From NCBI GenBank assembly GCA_039026955.1, contig JBCCLH010000025.1:1-64000 (forward strand): a DNA stretch of 64,000 nt, written 5' to 3'. Origin of the DNA: Kordia sp039026955 (GTDB taxonomy: Bacteria; Bacteroidota; Bacteroidia; Flavobacteriales; Flavobacteriaceae). Below, in pieces: positions 16,402-25,203 of this stretch. Each line of letters opens with the position of its first letter. The stretch's first letter is position 1. The notes beneath the pieces are model-generated. The model ran no database searches. It had not been told where the DNA came from and worked only from the letters and a program-made list of their open reading frames with translations. Made by a program: the position numbers and the translations under genes.

Positions 16402-18858
16402 ATGAAGAAGAAATTATACACACTACAAATTTTATTGTTCTTATCTTTTTTAGCAGTAGCACAACCTCCAAACGATGGCTACTATTTAGACGGAGTTGAT
16501 GATTTTATTGAATTGAACGATTCCGACAATATTAACAGATTTACCATAAACAACAGAACCATAGAAGGATATTTCAAAGTTGATGATGCCACAAACCGAC
16601 AAGTTATCTATAAACAAGGTGGCGGATCACGTGCGATTATAATGTATGTTGAAAATGACTATGTGGTTGTTGGTGCATACAATAGATCAAATAGTGATTA
16701 CACACCTCGCTGGAATGGAACTTATTTCAGAGAACCGATCAGTGATGATACTTGGTATCATATTGCATTGGTATTTGACAATGTGGGCGTTCCTGTGAAC
16801 AATCCAATTTCGGCTTCCGATAATACCAGTTTAAAATGGTATTTGGATGGAACACTGATGGATTCCAGAGCAGGTTTTGAAATTAGAAATCACGGCGGTG
16901 ACCCAAATTTAGGACGTTCTGATGGAAATCTTCGTTACCCAAATTGTGGTACGTGGACTGCTGGAGGAAGCTCAGAATATTGTTTTAACTCAATTAGCAA
17001 TTCAGATGCTACTAATTATTTTGCTGGAAATGTATGGGGATTCCGCATTTGGAATGATGTACGTACCGCAACCGAAATTGATGATAATAAAGATGTTTTA
17101 ATCTTAACAGTAGGAACAGATGACTTGGTAGCAGCCTTGGATGGAGATACGATTTCCTATTTAGATGATGATGAGGATGTCATTACAGATACTGGGAGCA
17201 ATCAAACGGTTATTACTTGGTCTGCTACGGCTGGTGACACCAATTGGACCACTGGAACAAATTGGGTCGGAGGTGTTCCACCAGATGCTACAAAATTAGA
17301 ATCGGTTGTGATTCCGTCTTCGACTAATTATCCAATATTAAAAACACATATTATAGTTGGAGAATTGACGGTAGATGCTTCGGCAACCATTACCGTAGAT
17401 GCAGGCGCTACACTCGATGTATATTATGATCTCACTAATAACGGAACGATTACGGTTGAAAATGATGGAGCGCTACTTTCTCGAGAAAATATCCCTGTAA
17501 AAGGAACAGGAAACTATATTGTAAAACGTAACTCACCTAGTTATACGAATGCACAATTTTACTCGTTTTGGGGTACACCAGTTATCGAAACAGACTCTCC
17601 AATTACCACACTTTTTCCAAATGCAGCTGGATATAGTTACTTTTGGAATGCTTCGGCAACCAATGCAGCTTGGGCTGGCAGCCAAGGCAATATGGAAGTT
17701 GGACGCGGATATGCAATTAGAGCAAACCAAACAGGAGTGCAAACCGTAACGTATGATGGTGCTGTGAATAATGGTAACATCGAAGAACCTGTGTATTACA
17801 CCATCGATCCAAATACGGGAGAATCTGGATATAATATCATTGGAAATCCGTATCCATCTGCTATTGATTGGCAATCGTTTCACGCAGATAACTCTGACGA
17901 AATAGAAGGAACAGTCTATTATTGGCGACAAACAGAAGCGCCAGTTGGAGATAATTTAGCTTCAGATTATATTGAATATAATAATACAGGTTCCAATCCG
18001 TTAGGAGCTGCCGATGGAAATATAGGAACTGCACAAGGATTTGCCGTGCAAGCTAAAAGTACAGGATCTGGAACAGTGACGTTTAAAAATTCACATCGAT
18101 TGATTGCCAATAATGCACAATTTTTTAGACCAATTGGCAATGATTTGGCTTTTACTGCAGAATCAACGATGACAAATACATCAAGCAATAGCGCTACAGA
18201 CGGACGTTTATCACTTAAACTATCTGGCGGTGGATTGTATGTGACACAATTATTAGGCTTTCTTCCAGAAGGAACTGTAAATTATGACGATATGTACGAC
18301 GGTCCTTTTATCAATGAAGGTGCTAGTGTTGAATTCTATTCGTTATTAACAACTTCAAAACTATCTATTCAGGCATTGCCAGAACTTACCAATACGGATG
18401 TTGAAATACCGTTAGGGTACCAAGTAGTATCAAGCGGAACGTACACATTGGCAATTGATGCGGAATATCTATCGCAAGATTTTGATATTGTGTTAGAAGA
18501 TAGATATCAAGGTACATTTACTGATTTACGTCAAACTTCATATACATTTACCACAAGTCCAACAGAAGAAAACGATCGTTTCTTTTTGCAAATACAATAC
18601 AGAAATACTTTGAGTATTAACGAGATAGAAATCGCTTCGGACGAAGTGAATGTATTGTTTAATGGTGACAACTTACAAACCATCACAAAGCGTACAGATT
18701 TTGAAACGATGGTGTTGTATGATATCTCTGGGAAACAACTCCTACAGCGCGAATATGCAAGCTCAATTGAGATGCCTCAATTGGCAAGAGGTGTATATGT
18801 TGTGAAGTATATCACAGAAAGCGGTGTTTTGCTAACGAAAAAAATTCTAAAGTCTTAA
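16402..18858 (+). CDS. LamG-domain protein with T9SS sorting domain
   Basis: Exported protein of 818 residues. A signal peptide (about 1-20, ending AVAQ) is followed by a LamG/concanavalin A-like region at about 25-215, starting DGYYLDGVDDFIELND and including TIEGYFKV and DTWYHIALVFDN, which suggests glycan or protein binding. The middle holds GNWxGGVPP-type and Asn/Thr-rich beta segments. The last 75 residues (FNGDNLQTITKRTDFETMVL onward to KKILKS) form a type IX secretion type A sorting domain, so it should be released or anchored at the cell surface. The frame extends to a TTG at 16393, but the ATG at 16402 starts the signal peptide. Its C-terminal third is duplicated in the next gene. Confidence 0.9.
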   Translation: MKKKLYTLQILLFLSFLAVAQPPNDGYYLDGVDDFIELNDSDNINRFTINNRTIEGYFKVDDATNRQVIYKQGGGSRAIIMYVENDYVVVGAYNRSNSDYTPRWNGTYFREPISDDTWYHIALVFDNVGVPVNNPISASDNTSLKWYLDGTLMDSRAGFEIRNHGGDPNLGRSDGNLRYPNCGTWTAGGSSEYCFNSISNSDATNYFAGNVWGFRIWNDVRTATEIDDNKDVLILTVGTDDLVAALDGDTISYLDDDEDVITDTGSNQTVITWSATAGDTNWTTGTNWVGGVPPDATKLESVVIPSSTNYPILKTHIIVGELTVDASATITVDAGATLDVYYDLTNNGTITVENDGALLSRENIPVKGTGNYIVKRNSPSYTNAQFYSFWGTPVIETDSPITTLFPNAAGYSYFWNASATNAAWAGSQGNMEVGRGYAIRANQTGVQTVTYDGAVNNGNIEEPVYYTIDPNTGESGYNIIGNPYPSAIDWQSFHADNSDEIEGTVYYWRQTEAPVGDNLASDYIEYNNTGSNPLGAADGNIGTAQGFAVQAKSTGSGTVTFKNSHRLIANNAQFFRPIGNDLAFTAESTMTNTSSNSATDGRLSLKLSGGGLYVTQLLGFLPEGTVNYDDMYDGPFINEGASVEFYSLLTTSKLSIQALPELTNTDVEIPLGYQVVSSGTYTLAIDAEYLSQDFDIVLEDRYQGTFTDLRQTSYTFTTSPTEENDRFFLQIQYRNTLSINEIEIASDEVNVLFNGDNLQTITKRTDFETMVLYDISGKQLLQREYASSIEMPQLARGVYVVKYITESGVLLTKKILKS

Positions 18859-18936
18859 CAGTGAGAAGCAAGGAATACAAGTAAAATTTGTTTATCATTG
18901 TTGTAGAGATTCAAACACACCTTAAAAATCTCTATT

Positions 18937-19725
18937 ATGAAAACAAACCTATCTGTAATAGCCCTATTTTTCGGCGTTTTCATGACGATGTATGGTCAAA
19001 TTTGTGATGATTATGCGCATAAAAAGTACCAACAAACAGTCATAAAAAATGCTAAAAGCAGTCCAACTGACGGACGTATTTCGTTGCGCTTAGCGGGAAA
19101 TGGTTCTTTTGTGACAATTCTAATCGGATTTATTCCTGAAGGAACTGTCAATTTTGATGATGGCTATGATGGTCCATTTATCAACGATGGCGCTGCAGTT
19201 GAATTCTATTCTTTTTTGGGAATGACGCGATTGTCTATACAAGCTTTACCAGAGTTGACTAATTTTAATGTACAAGTCCCGCTAGGATACGAACTAACTT
19301 CTGACGGCTCGTATACCATTTCAATTGACGCCGAATTTTTAAGCACAGACTTTGACATCATCCTTGAAGATACTTATTTAAATACCTTCACCAATTTACG
19401 CCAAACGAGTTATACCTTTCCTGGAATTACAGGTGAGATACACGATCGATTCTTTCTAAATTTAGACTTTCTCAGCGCATTAAACACAATCGATTCAGAA
19501 AACAATTCTAAAGACATTTTGGCGTTTTTTCATGGCGATCAACTAAAATTACTAACAAAGCGAACTGATATTACCCAAGTAACATTGTTCTCTATGGCAG
19601 GAAAACAGCTCTTTTCTACAGCGTTTGACAATGAAATCACCATTAAAAATATAGCACGTGGCATGTACATTATGCAATACACAACGACTTTTGGCGTGCA
19701 AATCATCAAGAAAATTGTAAAATAA
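18937..19725 (+). CDS. T9SS-sorted protein, truncated paralogue of the upstream gene
   Basis: A 262-residue exported protein with a signal peptide (about 1-20, ending MYGQ). From about residue 42 it follows the C-terminal third of the preceding LamG protein: TDGRISLRLAGNG, IPEGTVNFDDGYDGPFIND, LSIQALPELTN, VPLGYEL, then a type A sorting domain ending KKIVK. The LamG region is absent. It lies 78 bp after its paralogue on the same strand, so tandem duplication followed by loss of the 5' part is likely. The shared beta-rich module has no name I recognise. Confidence 0.85.
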   Translation: MKTNLSVIALFFGVFMTMYGQICDDYAHKKYQQTVIKNAKSSPTDGRISLRLAGNGSFVTILIGFIPEGTVNFDDGYDGPFINDGAAVEFYSFLGMTRLSIQALPELTNFNVQVPLGYELTSDGSYTISIDAEFLSTDFDIILEDTYLNTFTNLRQTSYTFPGITGEIHDRFFLNLDFLSALNTIDSENNSKDILAFFHGDQLKLLTKRTDITQVTLFSMAGKQLFSTAFDNEITIKNIARGMYIMQYTTTFGVQIIKKIVK

Positions 19726-19844
19726 TCACGGTAAAATACACTTTATCGATAAATAATGCATTTCATCGATTCGGTAAAGAAACTTTTTACGCTATTCTTT
19801 TAGCTATTAGATAATTAAGAATTTTGTCCTGTTGATTTAGTAGT

Positions 19845-20008
19845 GATACCAAATCAACACTAAGAAGCAACATATAAGCTCGTTCATTTGGCATCCTAGT
19901 TTCTTGTGAACATTGTCCGTAGCTAAGGCTATGCAAAACATTCACAGCGTCCTAGGCTACCAAAGCAACTTCGCTTCTAAAGTCGCATCTTAGCGTAAAT
20001 TTGGTATA
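19845..20008. repeat. MITE-like element with long terminal inverted repeats
   Basis: The ends ATACCAAATCAACACTAAG (from 19846) and CTTAGCGTAAATTTGGTAT (to 20007) are inverted copies with 3 mismatches in 19. Inside, GGCATCCTAG...TGTGAACATTGTC pairs imperfectly with CAAAACATTCACAG...CCTAGGCTACC, so the whole 162 bp can fold into one long hairpin. It has no coding capacity. The form is that of a miniature inverted-repeat transposable element or a mobile hairpin repeat. Confidence 0.65.
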
Positions 20009-20118
20009 AGATATTTTTTTCATGGTTTAATCATAATATATGTAACCTACTTGACACATAATTACAATGTTGATAGCCCTAATTAACTGTATTATATTAA
20101 ATGGATTGGTTGATGGAA

Positions 20119-20149
20119 GCCCTTTAAGAAACACTTAAAGGGTTTTTTT
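20119..20149 (+). terminator. Rho-independent terminator
   Basis: CCCTTTAAG and CTTAAAGGG form a perfect 9-bp stem with loop AAACA, followed by seven T. The nearest upstream gene ends at 19725, so the MITE-like element may have been inserted between the gene and its terminator, or the hairpin may end an unseen small RNA. Confidence 0.85.
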
Positions 20150-20383
20150 ATTTGTCAAAATGAAGCTAAAATATGTATATTCTCTAGCGAAATGTCTTTC
20201 ATCGAGAACTTTGAGTATTTCAACGAGAAAACAAACTTTTGTTGATTTGAAAAGTAGAAAAACCAAACATTACGATACATTTGAAGCATCATTACAAACT
20301 GGTTTTATCCAAATTATTTTGGGGTAAAAATGATTAATAATATGGTAGGTTAGTTTTATTTTTGAATGGTTTGTAAAGATAAG

Positions 20384-20408
20384 AAAGCCGCTTTTCGAAG
20401 CGGCTTTT
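20384..20408. terminator. Hairpin terminator, possibly bidirectional
   Basis: AAAGCCGCTT, a TTCG tetraloop, then AAGCGGCTTTT: a 10-bp perfect stem. Short T runs follow on both strands. A TATTTTTG box at 20357-20364 lies just upstream. No protein gene ends within 600 bp on either side. Confidence 0.7.
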
Positions 20409-20437
20409 ACTGTTTTTAGTATCTGTTGAACCTTAAA

Positions 20438-20473
20438 TTGAACTTGAACTTGAACTTGAATTTGAATTTGAAA
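20438..20473. repeat. Tandem 6-bp repeat, six copies
   Basis: TTGAAC three times, then TTGAAT twice and TTGAAA. It belongs to the gene-free repeat region 20410-21369. Confidence 0.85.
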
Positions 20474-20690
20474 CCTCTAATGTCAGATCGATTTCTATGA
20501 CCAAAGCAAGCGATTTTATAAAAATATTGAAACAATATGTTTCTCTTTTTTCATAACGAATACACGAATTATGATTTTCTAATAGTTGTCATTCCTGTGT
20601 AGATAGGAATCCATAGTTAATCAAGATGGATTTCGCATTGATACTGAATCAAGTTCAGTACGTTGGTGTGGAATGACATTGGAATCCAAA

Positions 20691-20965
20691 CGTCAGATCG
20701 AGTGAATTTGAGAAACAAATTTATATCGAGATCTACTTGAGATTCAATTTTTCCTTTAGTATTATCAAGTACTTCTCGATACAATTTTCTATCGAAAATC
20801 ACTCGAAGTGACGTTTTGGTTAATGAATTAATTTGTGAATTTGAAAATGCATCAATTAATTTTTGACATGCGATGTTAATTTGAGAATTATTTGAAACAC
20901 GCAACGTCTGTTCGAGTGTTTTTATGGAGCGAAGCAAAATAAAAATGTATCGAGAACTACTTGAA
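20691..20965. repeat. Three palindromic TCGAGTG/TATCGAG units
   Basis: Unit CGTCAGATCGAGTG...TATCGAGATCTACTTGA (20691-20740), unit AAGTACTTCTCGATAC...CACTCGAAGTGACG (20766-20816), and an inverted unit starting CGTCTGTTCGAGTG and ending TATCGAGAACTACTTG (about 20906-20965). The inner word ACTGAATCAAGTTCAGT just before (20642-20658) also occurs in units at 28.6, 28.9 and 63.8 kb. Confidence 0.65.
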
Positions 20966-21030
20966 ATGATGGTTTCTTAGTACTTTCCGATACAATTTTT
21001 CTCCATTCCGTTCCAAAAAATAATTCGTAT

Positions 21031-21373
21031 ACTAGTAATGAAAAAATGATACCCTAATTTATACAAGTGGAAGAGTTTAGTCTATGAACTAATTCAACAT
21101 TTAGCATTCAACATTTAAAATTCCTTTAAAAATCACTTGCTCTTGTCATAGAAATTAAAGCTACGTTTGATTTTAGTCTAGACTCCAAAAGCGAAGCGAT
21201 CCAGATTCTTGGTTCGATCAAAAAAGCTTCATGAGATTTGAAGTTGCGTTAAGTAAAAAAAATGTGCACTAGTAATGAAAAAGTGATACCCTAATTTATA
21301 CAAGTGTAAGAGTTTAGTCTTTGAACTAATTCAACATTTAGCATTCAGCATTTAAAATTCACCTAAAAATTAC
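21031..21373. repeat. Direct repeat of about 105 bp, two copies
   Basis: Copy one is 21031-21137 and copy two 21268-21373. Both start ACTAGTAATGAAAAA, share GATACCCTAATTTATACAAG and AACTAATTCAACATTTAGC, and differ at only a handful of positions. The second copy runs into the purE stop codon (21370-21372). Such close similarity suggests recent duplication. Confidence 0.8.
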
Positions 21374-21855
21374 TTCGCAACCTTCTTCGCACCTTCAATC
21401 ACTTTCTGCTTCAATCCTTCTTTGTAGACTAAAATTTTATCCAACACACAGGTATCAGAACTTCCAATAATCTGTGCTGCTAAAATTCCCGCATTCTTAG
21501 CACCATCTAAAGCAACAGTTGCCACAGGAACGCCGCCAGGCATTTGTAAAATAGACAATACAGAATCCCAACCATCAATAGAATTTCTCGATTTTACAGG
21601 CACACCAATCACAGGCAACGGAGACAACGAAGCCACCATTCCAGGCAAATGTGCAGCACCACCAGCTCCTGCAATAATTACATTAATTCCGCGTGTATGT
21701 GCGTTTTTTCCATAATCGAATAACTTTTCAGGAGTTCTGTGTGCAGAAACGATATCAACTTCAATTTCAATATCAAAACCTCCTAAAATATCGATTGCTT
21801 CTTGCATTACAGGAAGATCGCTCGTACTTCCCATAATAATTCCCACTTTTGCCAT
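21370..21855 (-). CDS. purE: 5-(carboxyamino)imidazole ribonucleotide mutase
   Basis: Class I PurE of 161 residues. It converts N5-CAIR, made by PurK, to CAIR in purine synthesis. The N-terminal phosphate-binding motif GIIMGSTSDLPVM, the SAHRTPEKLF block with the catalytic histidine, and the GAGGAAHLPGMVAS segment are all present. It starts 1 bp after the purK stop codon, so the pair is translationally coupled, as is usual. The downstream side is a long repeat-filled gap. Confidence 0.97.
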   Translation of the reverse strand: MAKVGIIMGSTSDLPVMQEAIDILGGFDIEIEVDIVSAHRTPEKLFDYGKNAHTRGINVIIAGAGGAAHLPGMVASLSPLPVIGVPVKSRNSIDGWDSVLSILQMPGGVPVATVALDGAKNAGILAAQIIGSSDTCVLDKILVYKEGLKQKVIEGAKKVAK

Positions 21856-21856
21856 A

Positions 21857-23011
21857 TTATTTACTAATTACGTTGATTGTTTGTTTTACAGTTGCAGCTA
21901 CTTTTCGCGCTTCGGTGACATCTTCGTTTACAATAGTTACATGTCCCATTTTGCGAAACGGACGTGTTTGTTTTTTACCATAAATATGTGGTGTGACACC
22001 TTCCATCTGCATGATTTTTTCAATATTTTCATACACAACATCACCTGTATGACCTTCCGCACCGACTAAATTGACCATAATTCCTGCGACTTTACTTTCT
22101 GTTTTTCCTAACGGAAGATTTAAAATGGCGCGCACATGTTGTTCAAATTGATCCGTGTAACTCGCTTCAATACTATAATGTCCGCTGTTGTGTGGTCTTG
22201 GTGCAACTTCATTGACCAAAATTTCATCGTCTTGGGTTTGAAACATTTCTACAGCTAAAATTCCTGTGTGTTGAAACGCTTCTGAAACTTGCAAGGCAAC
22301 TTTGGTAGCTTTTTCTTCAATTGCTGCTGGAATTCTGGCTGGACAAATGACATATTCCACCTGATTCGCTTCTGGGTGAAATTCCATTTCGACTACTGGA
22401 TAGGTTTTCATCTCTCCAGAAACATTACGTGCCACAATAACCGCAAGTTCATTCTTAAAATCGATCATTTGCTCTGCCATACATTCTACATTTGGCAAAT
22501 TTTCCAAATCGTCAATAGAACGCACTACTTTTACGCCAGTTCCGTCATAACCAAATTGCGTACTTTTCCACACAAACGGAATTGAAATCACGTCATTTTC
22601 TATGCCGAGAATCAACTCTTCTAGCGACATGTAAATGGAGAATGGTGCTGTAGGAATGTTGTTTTTTTGATAAAATAACTTTTGAACACCTTTATTTTGA
22701 ATGGTTTGCAAAGTTTTCGCAGACGGATATACCTGTACGCCTTCATCTTCTAGCTTTTGCAACGCATCTACATTTACATGCTCAATCTCAAACGTTAACA
22801 CGTCTACATTCTTACCGAAATTGTACACCGTATCAAAGTCCATCAAATCGCCTTGATGAAATTCGTTACAAGCTATTTTACAAGGTGCTTCGGCGCTTGG
22901 ATCTAACACTGTAGTATACACATCATATTTACGTGTGGTGTACAGCATCATTTTTCCTAATTGACCGCCACCTAAAATTCCTAATTTAAAATTAGAGGAG
23001 AAATAATTCAT
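21857..23011 (-). CDS. purK: 5-(carboxyamino)imidazole ribonucleotide synthase
   Basis: ATP-grasp ligase of 384 residues that carboxylates AIR with bicarbonate and ATP to N5-CAIR, the substrate of the adjacent purE product. The N-terminal GILGGGQLGKMML nucleotide-binding segment, the ATP-grasp core (FVWKSTQFGYDGTGVKV) and the metal-binding VNEVAPRPHNSGHYSIEA block are visible. The ATG at 23011 (MNYFSSNFKLGIL) is chosen; a longer open frame up to 23134 adds a 41-residue non-conserved extension that runs through the promoter at 23031. Confidence 0.97.
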   Translation of the reverse strand: MNYFSSNFKLGILGGGQLGKMMLYTTRKYDVYTTVLDPSAEAPCKIACNEFHQGDLMDFDTVYNFGKNVDVLTFEIEHVNVDALQKLEDEGVQVYPSAKTLQTIQNKGVQKLFYQKNNIPTAPFSIYMSLEELILGIENDVISIPFVWKSTQFGYDGTGVKVVRSIDDLENLPNVECMAEQMIDFKNELAVIVARNVSGEMKTYPVVEMEFHPEANQVEYVICPARIPAAIEEKATKVALQVSEAFQHTGILAVEMFQTQDDEILVNEVAPRPHNSGHYSIEASYTDQFEQHVRAILNLPLGKTESKVAGIMVNLVGAEGHTGDVVYENIEKIMQMEGVTPHIYGKKQTRPFRKMGHVTIVNEDVTEARKVAATVKQTINVISK

Positions 23012-23030
23012 TAGTTTTTCACATTTTGCA

Positions 23031-23038
23031 CAAAAGTA
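23031..23038 (-). promoter_or_regulatory. Promoter -7 box for purK-purE
   Basis: CAAAAGTA on the plus strand reads TACTTTTG on the minus strand, matching TAnnTTTG, 20 bp before the purK ATG. It supports the shorter purK start. I saw no purine operator or riboswitch here. Confidence 0.45.
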
Positions 23039-23215
23039 CAAATCTAAATTAGAAGTGATTAAAACTTTTTGTTTTGTAACGAAAATTAGAGATTTTTTGG
23101 ATTGATGGCGCCTTTTTTGAGTAATAAGCTTCAACTATGGCGGAAAAATGTCAAAATCAGGAAGAAACAAGATAAAATTACAGTGATAAGAAAAAGTTTA
23201 AATCACTTCAATTTG

Positions 23216-23223
23216 TATCTTTG
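23216..23223 (+). promoter_or_regulatory. Promoter -7 box for the HPRT-adenylate kinase gene
   Basis: TATCTTTG matches TAnnTTTG. The transcript would start near 23229, about 54 nt before the GTG start codon. It is back to back with the purK promoter, about 180 bp away. Confidence 0.45.
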
Positions 23224-23282
23224 TCCCTTTAAAAGGAATTAGTGTCATTCTTTTCAAGAAAATCATAAAAAACACTGTAAAC

Positions 23283-24389
23283 GTGATCAAATTACACGAC
23301 AAATATTTCAAGAAATTCATCACCGAAGCGCAAATTAAAGAAGCGATTGCCAAAATGGCTTCCGAAGTTGCGAATGATGTTAAAGATGAGAACCCCATTT
23401 TTATCGGAATCTTGAATGGTGTCTTTATGTTTTTTGCAGATTTCATGAAAGCGTATAACTATCCGTGTGAGATGACTTTTGTGAAATTAGCATCGTATCA
23501 CGGGACGTCTTCTTCTGGCGAAATCAAAGAGTTAATTGGGCTTTCGCAAGATATTGAAGGGAGAACAGTCATTGTTCTGGAAGACATCATCGACACAGGT
23601 AATACTTTAGACGAATTACACAGAATATTCAAGGAGAAAAAAGTAAAGGACTTTAAAATGGGCACTTTATTTTTTAAGCCAGAAGCATATCAAAAACAAC
23701 ACAAAATAGATTATATAGGGATGGAAATTTCCAACGAATTCATTGTCGGTTACGGACTTGACTATGACGAATTGGGAAGAAATCTACCCGAAGTTTACCA
23801 ATTACACAATCACAACATGATCAACTTAATTTTATTCGGAAAACCAGGCGCTGGAAAAGGAACGCAAGCAAACTTCTTAAAGGAACAATATAACTTAGTA
23901 CACATTTCTACTGGAGATCTTTTTAGATACAACATGGGAAATAATACAGCACTAGGAAAACTAGCAAAATCGTACATTGACAAAGGTGATTTGGTACCTG
24001 ATGAAGTAACGATTAATATGTTGCAAGAAGAAGTAGAGCGAAATCCAGATGCAAACGGATTTATCTTTGACGGTTTCCCTAGAACGACTGCACAGGCAGA
24101 AGCGTTGGATAATTTTTTAACTTCAAAAGACATGGGAATTTCAGCAACAATCGCCTTAGAAGCTGATGATGAAGTGTTAATTCAACGTTTGCTAGAGCGT
24201 GGAAAAGTAAGTGGACGTGTAGACGATCAGGATGAAAGTAAAATTAGAAATCGTTTTGATGAATACAATCAAAAAACGGCACCACTGATCGATTTTTACA
24301 AGCAACAAAACAAATTCCACAGTGTAAATGGTATTGGGACTATTGAAGAAATTACCGTTCGCTTAAGTACAGTTATCGATGATTTATAA
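23283..24389 (+). CDS. adk: Fused hypoxanthine phosphoribosyltransferase-adenylate kinase
   Basis: One 368-residue frame joins two purine enzymes. Residues 1-177 are an HPRT, with the PRPP-binding signature VIVLEDIIDTGNT (96-108) and the C-terminal DYDELGRNLPEVYQL. Residues 179-368 are a full-length adenylate kinase with P-loop FGKPGAGKGT (185-194), FDGFPRT and a short lid (RVDDQDESKIRNRFDEY). The first salvages hypoxanthine or guanine; the second balances AMP, ADP and ATP. The start codon is GTG; MIKLHD is the normal HPRT beginning. An internal ATG at 23817 (MINLILFG) could make free adenylate kinase. The next gene overlaps its end by 11 bp. Confidence 0.93.
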   Translation: MIKLHDKYFKKFITEAQIKEAIAKMASEVANDVKDENPIFIGILNGVFMFFADFMKAYNYPCEMTFVKLASYHGTSSSGEIKELIGLSQDIEGRTVIVLEDIIDTGNTLDELHRIFKEKKVKDFKMGTLFFKPEAYQKQHKIDYIGMEISNEFIVGYGLDYDELGRNLPEVYQLHNHNMINLILFGKPGAGKGTQANFLKEQYNLVHISTGDLFRYNMGNNTALGKLAKSYIDKGDLVPDEVTINMLQEEVERNPDANGFIFDGFPRTTAQAEALDNFLTSKDMGISATIALEADDEVLIQRLLERGKVSGRVDDQDESKIRNRFDEYNQKTAPLIDFYKQQNKFHSVNGIGTIEEITVRLSTVIDDL

Positions 24390-25185
24390 CGAAGAAATAT
24401 ACATACAAAACGTAACACAAGAATTGGCGCCACTACAACAACAAATAGTGGCACATTCTTTATACAACAAAGTGAATTCTGTAAACGCATTGAACACGTT
24501 TATGGAATATCACGTGTTCGCAGTATTTGATTTTATGTCGTTGTTGAAAGCGTTGCAACAACAGTTAACCCAAACAAATTTGCCGTGGACGCCGAAAGGA
24601 AATCCTGTCACACGACGTTTTATCAACGAAATTGTTTTTGGAGAAGAAAGCGATATTGACCAAGATGGAAAACCGTTGAGTCATTACGAAATGTATGTGG
24701 AAGCGATGGAAGCTTCGGCAGCAAATACACAAATGATTACGGATTGCATCACGCAAATTACGAACGGGCAATCTGTGGCAGAAAGCATGATCGCAGTAAA
24801 CGCACCAAAAGCCGTACAAGACTTTGTAAACTTTACATTTTCCATTATTGAAACGCAAGAAGTACACAAAATTGCAGCGGTATTTACGTTTGGACGTGAA
24901 GATTTAATTCCGAACATGTTTTTGGAAATGGTCAAAGGAATTGATCAGCAAAGCATTGATGTCAATTTGGATAAATTTATCTACTATTTAGAGCGACATA
25001 TTGAATTGGACGGCGACGAACACGGTCCGTTAGCTTTGCAAATGGTACAAGAAGTATGCGGTTCGGACGCGCAGAAATGGGAAGATTGTATTGCAGTCAG
25101 TAAACAAGCATTGCAACACAGAATTGCACTTTGGACGGCAATCAAAGAAGAAATTGAACTACATTCGCAGCGTAAACTCGCCTAG
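24379..25185 (+). CDS. DUF3050 domain-containing protein (heme-oxygenase-like fold)
   Basis: A 268-residue soluble protein of the DUF3050 family. The helical pattern with FMEYHVFAVFDFMSLLK near the N-terminus, HYEMYVEAMEA in the middle and the C-terminal RHIELDGDEHGPLALQMV block gives the conserved His and Glu positions typical of heme-oxygenase-like or diiron folds. No function has been fixed for the family, so an oxidase or oxygenase role is inference. Its ATG overlaps the adk stop by 11 bp, and obgE begins 18 bp after it, so the three form an operon. Confidence 0.88.
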   Translation: MIYNEEIYIQNVTQELAPLQQQIVAHSLYNKVNSVNALNTFMEYHVFAVFDFMSLLKALQQQLTQTNLPWTPKGNPVTRRFINEIVFGEESDIDQDGKPLSHYEMYVEAMEASAANTQMITDCITQITNGQSVAESMIAVNAPKAVQDFVNFTFSIIETQEVHKIAAVFTFGREDLIPNMFLEMVKGIDQQSIDVNLDKFIYYLERHIELDGDEHGPLALQMVQEVCGSDAQKWEDCIAVSKQALQHRIALWTAIKEEIELHSQRKLA

Positions 25186-25203
25186 CGAAAAAATAGCACA
25201 TTC

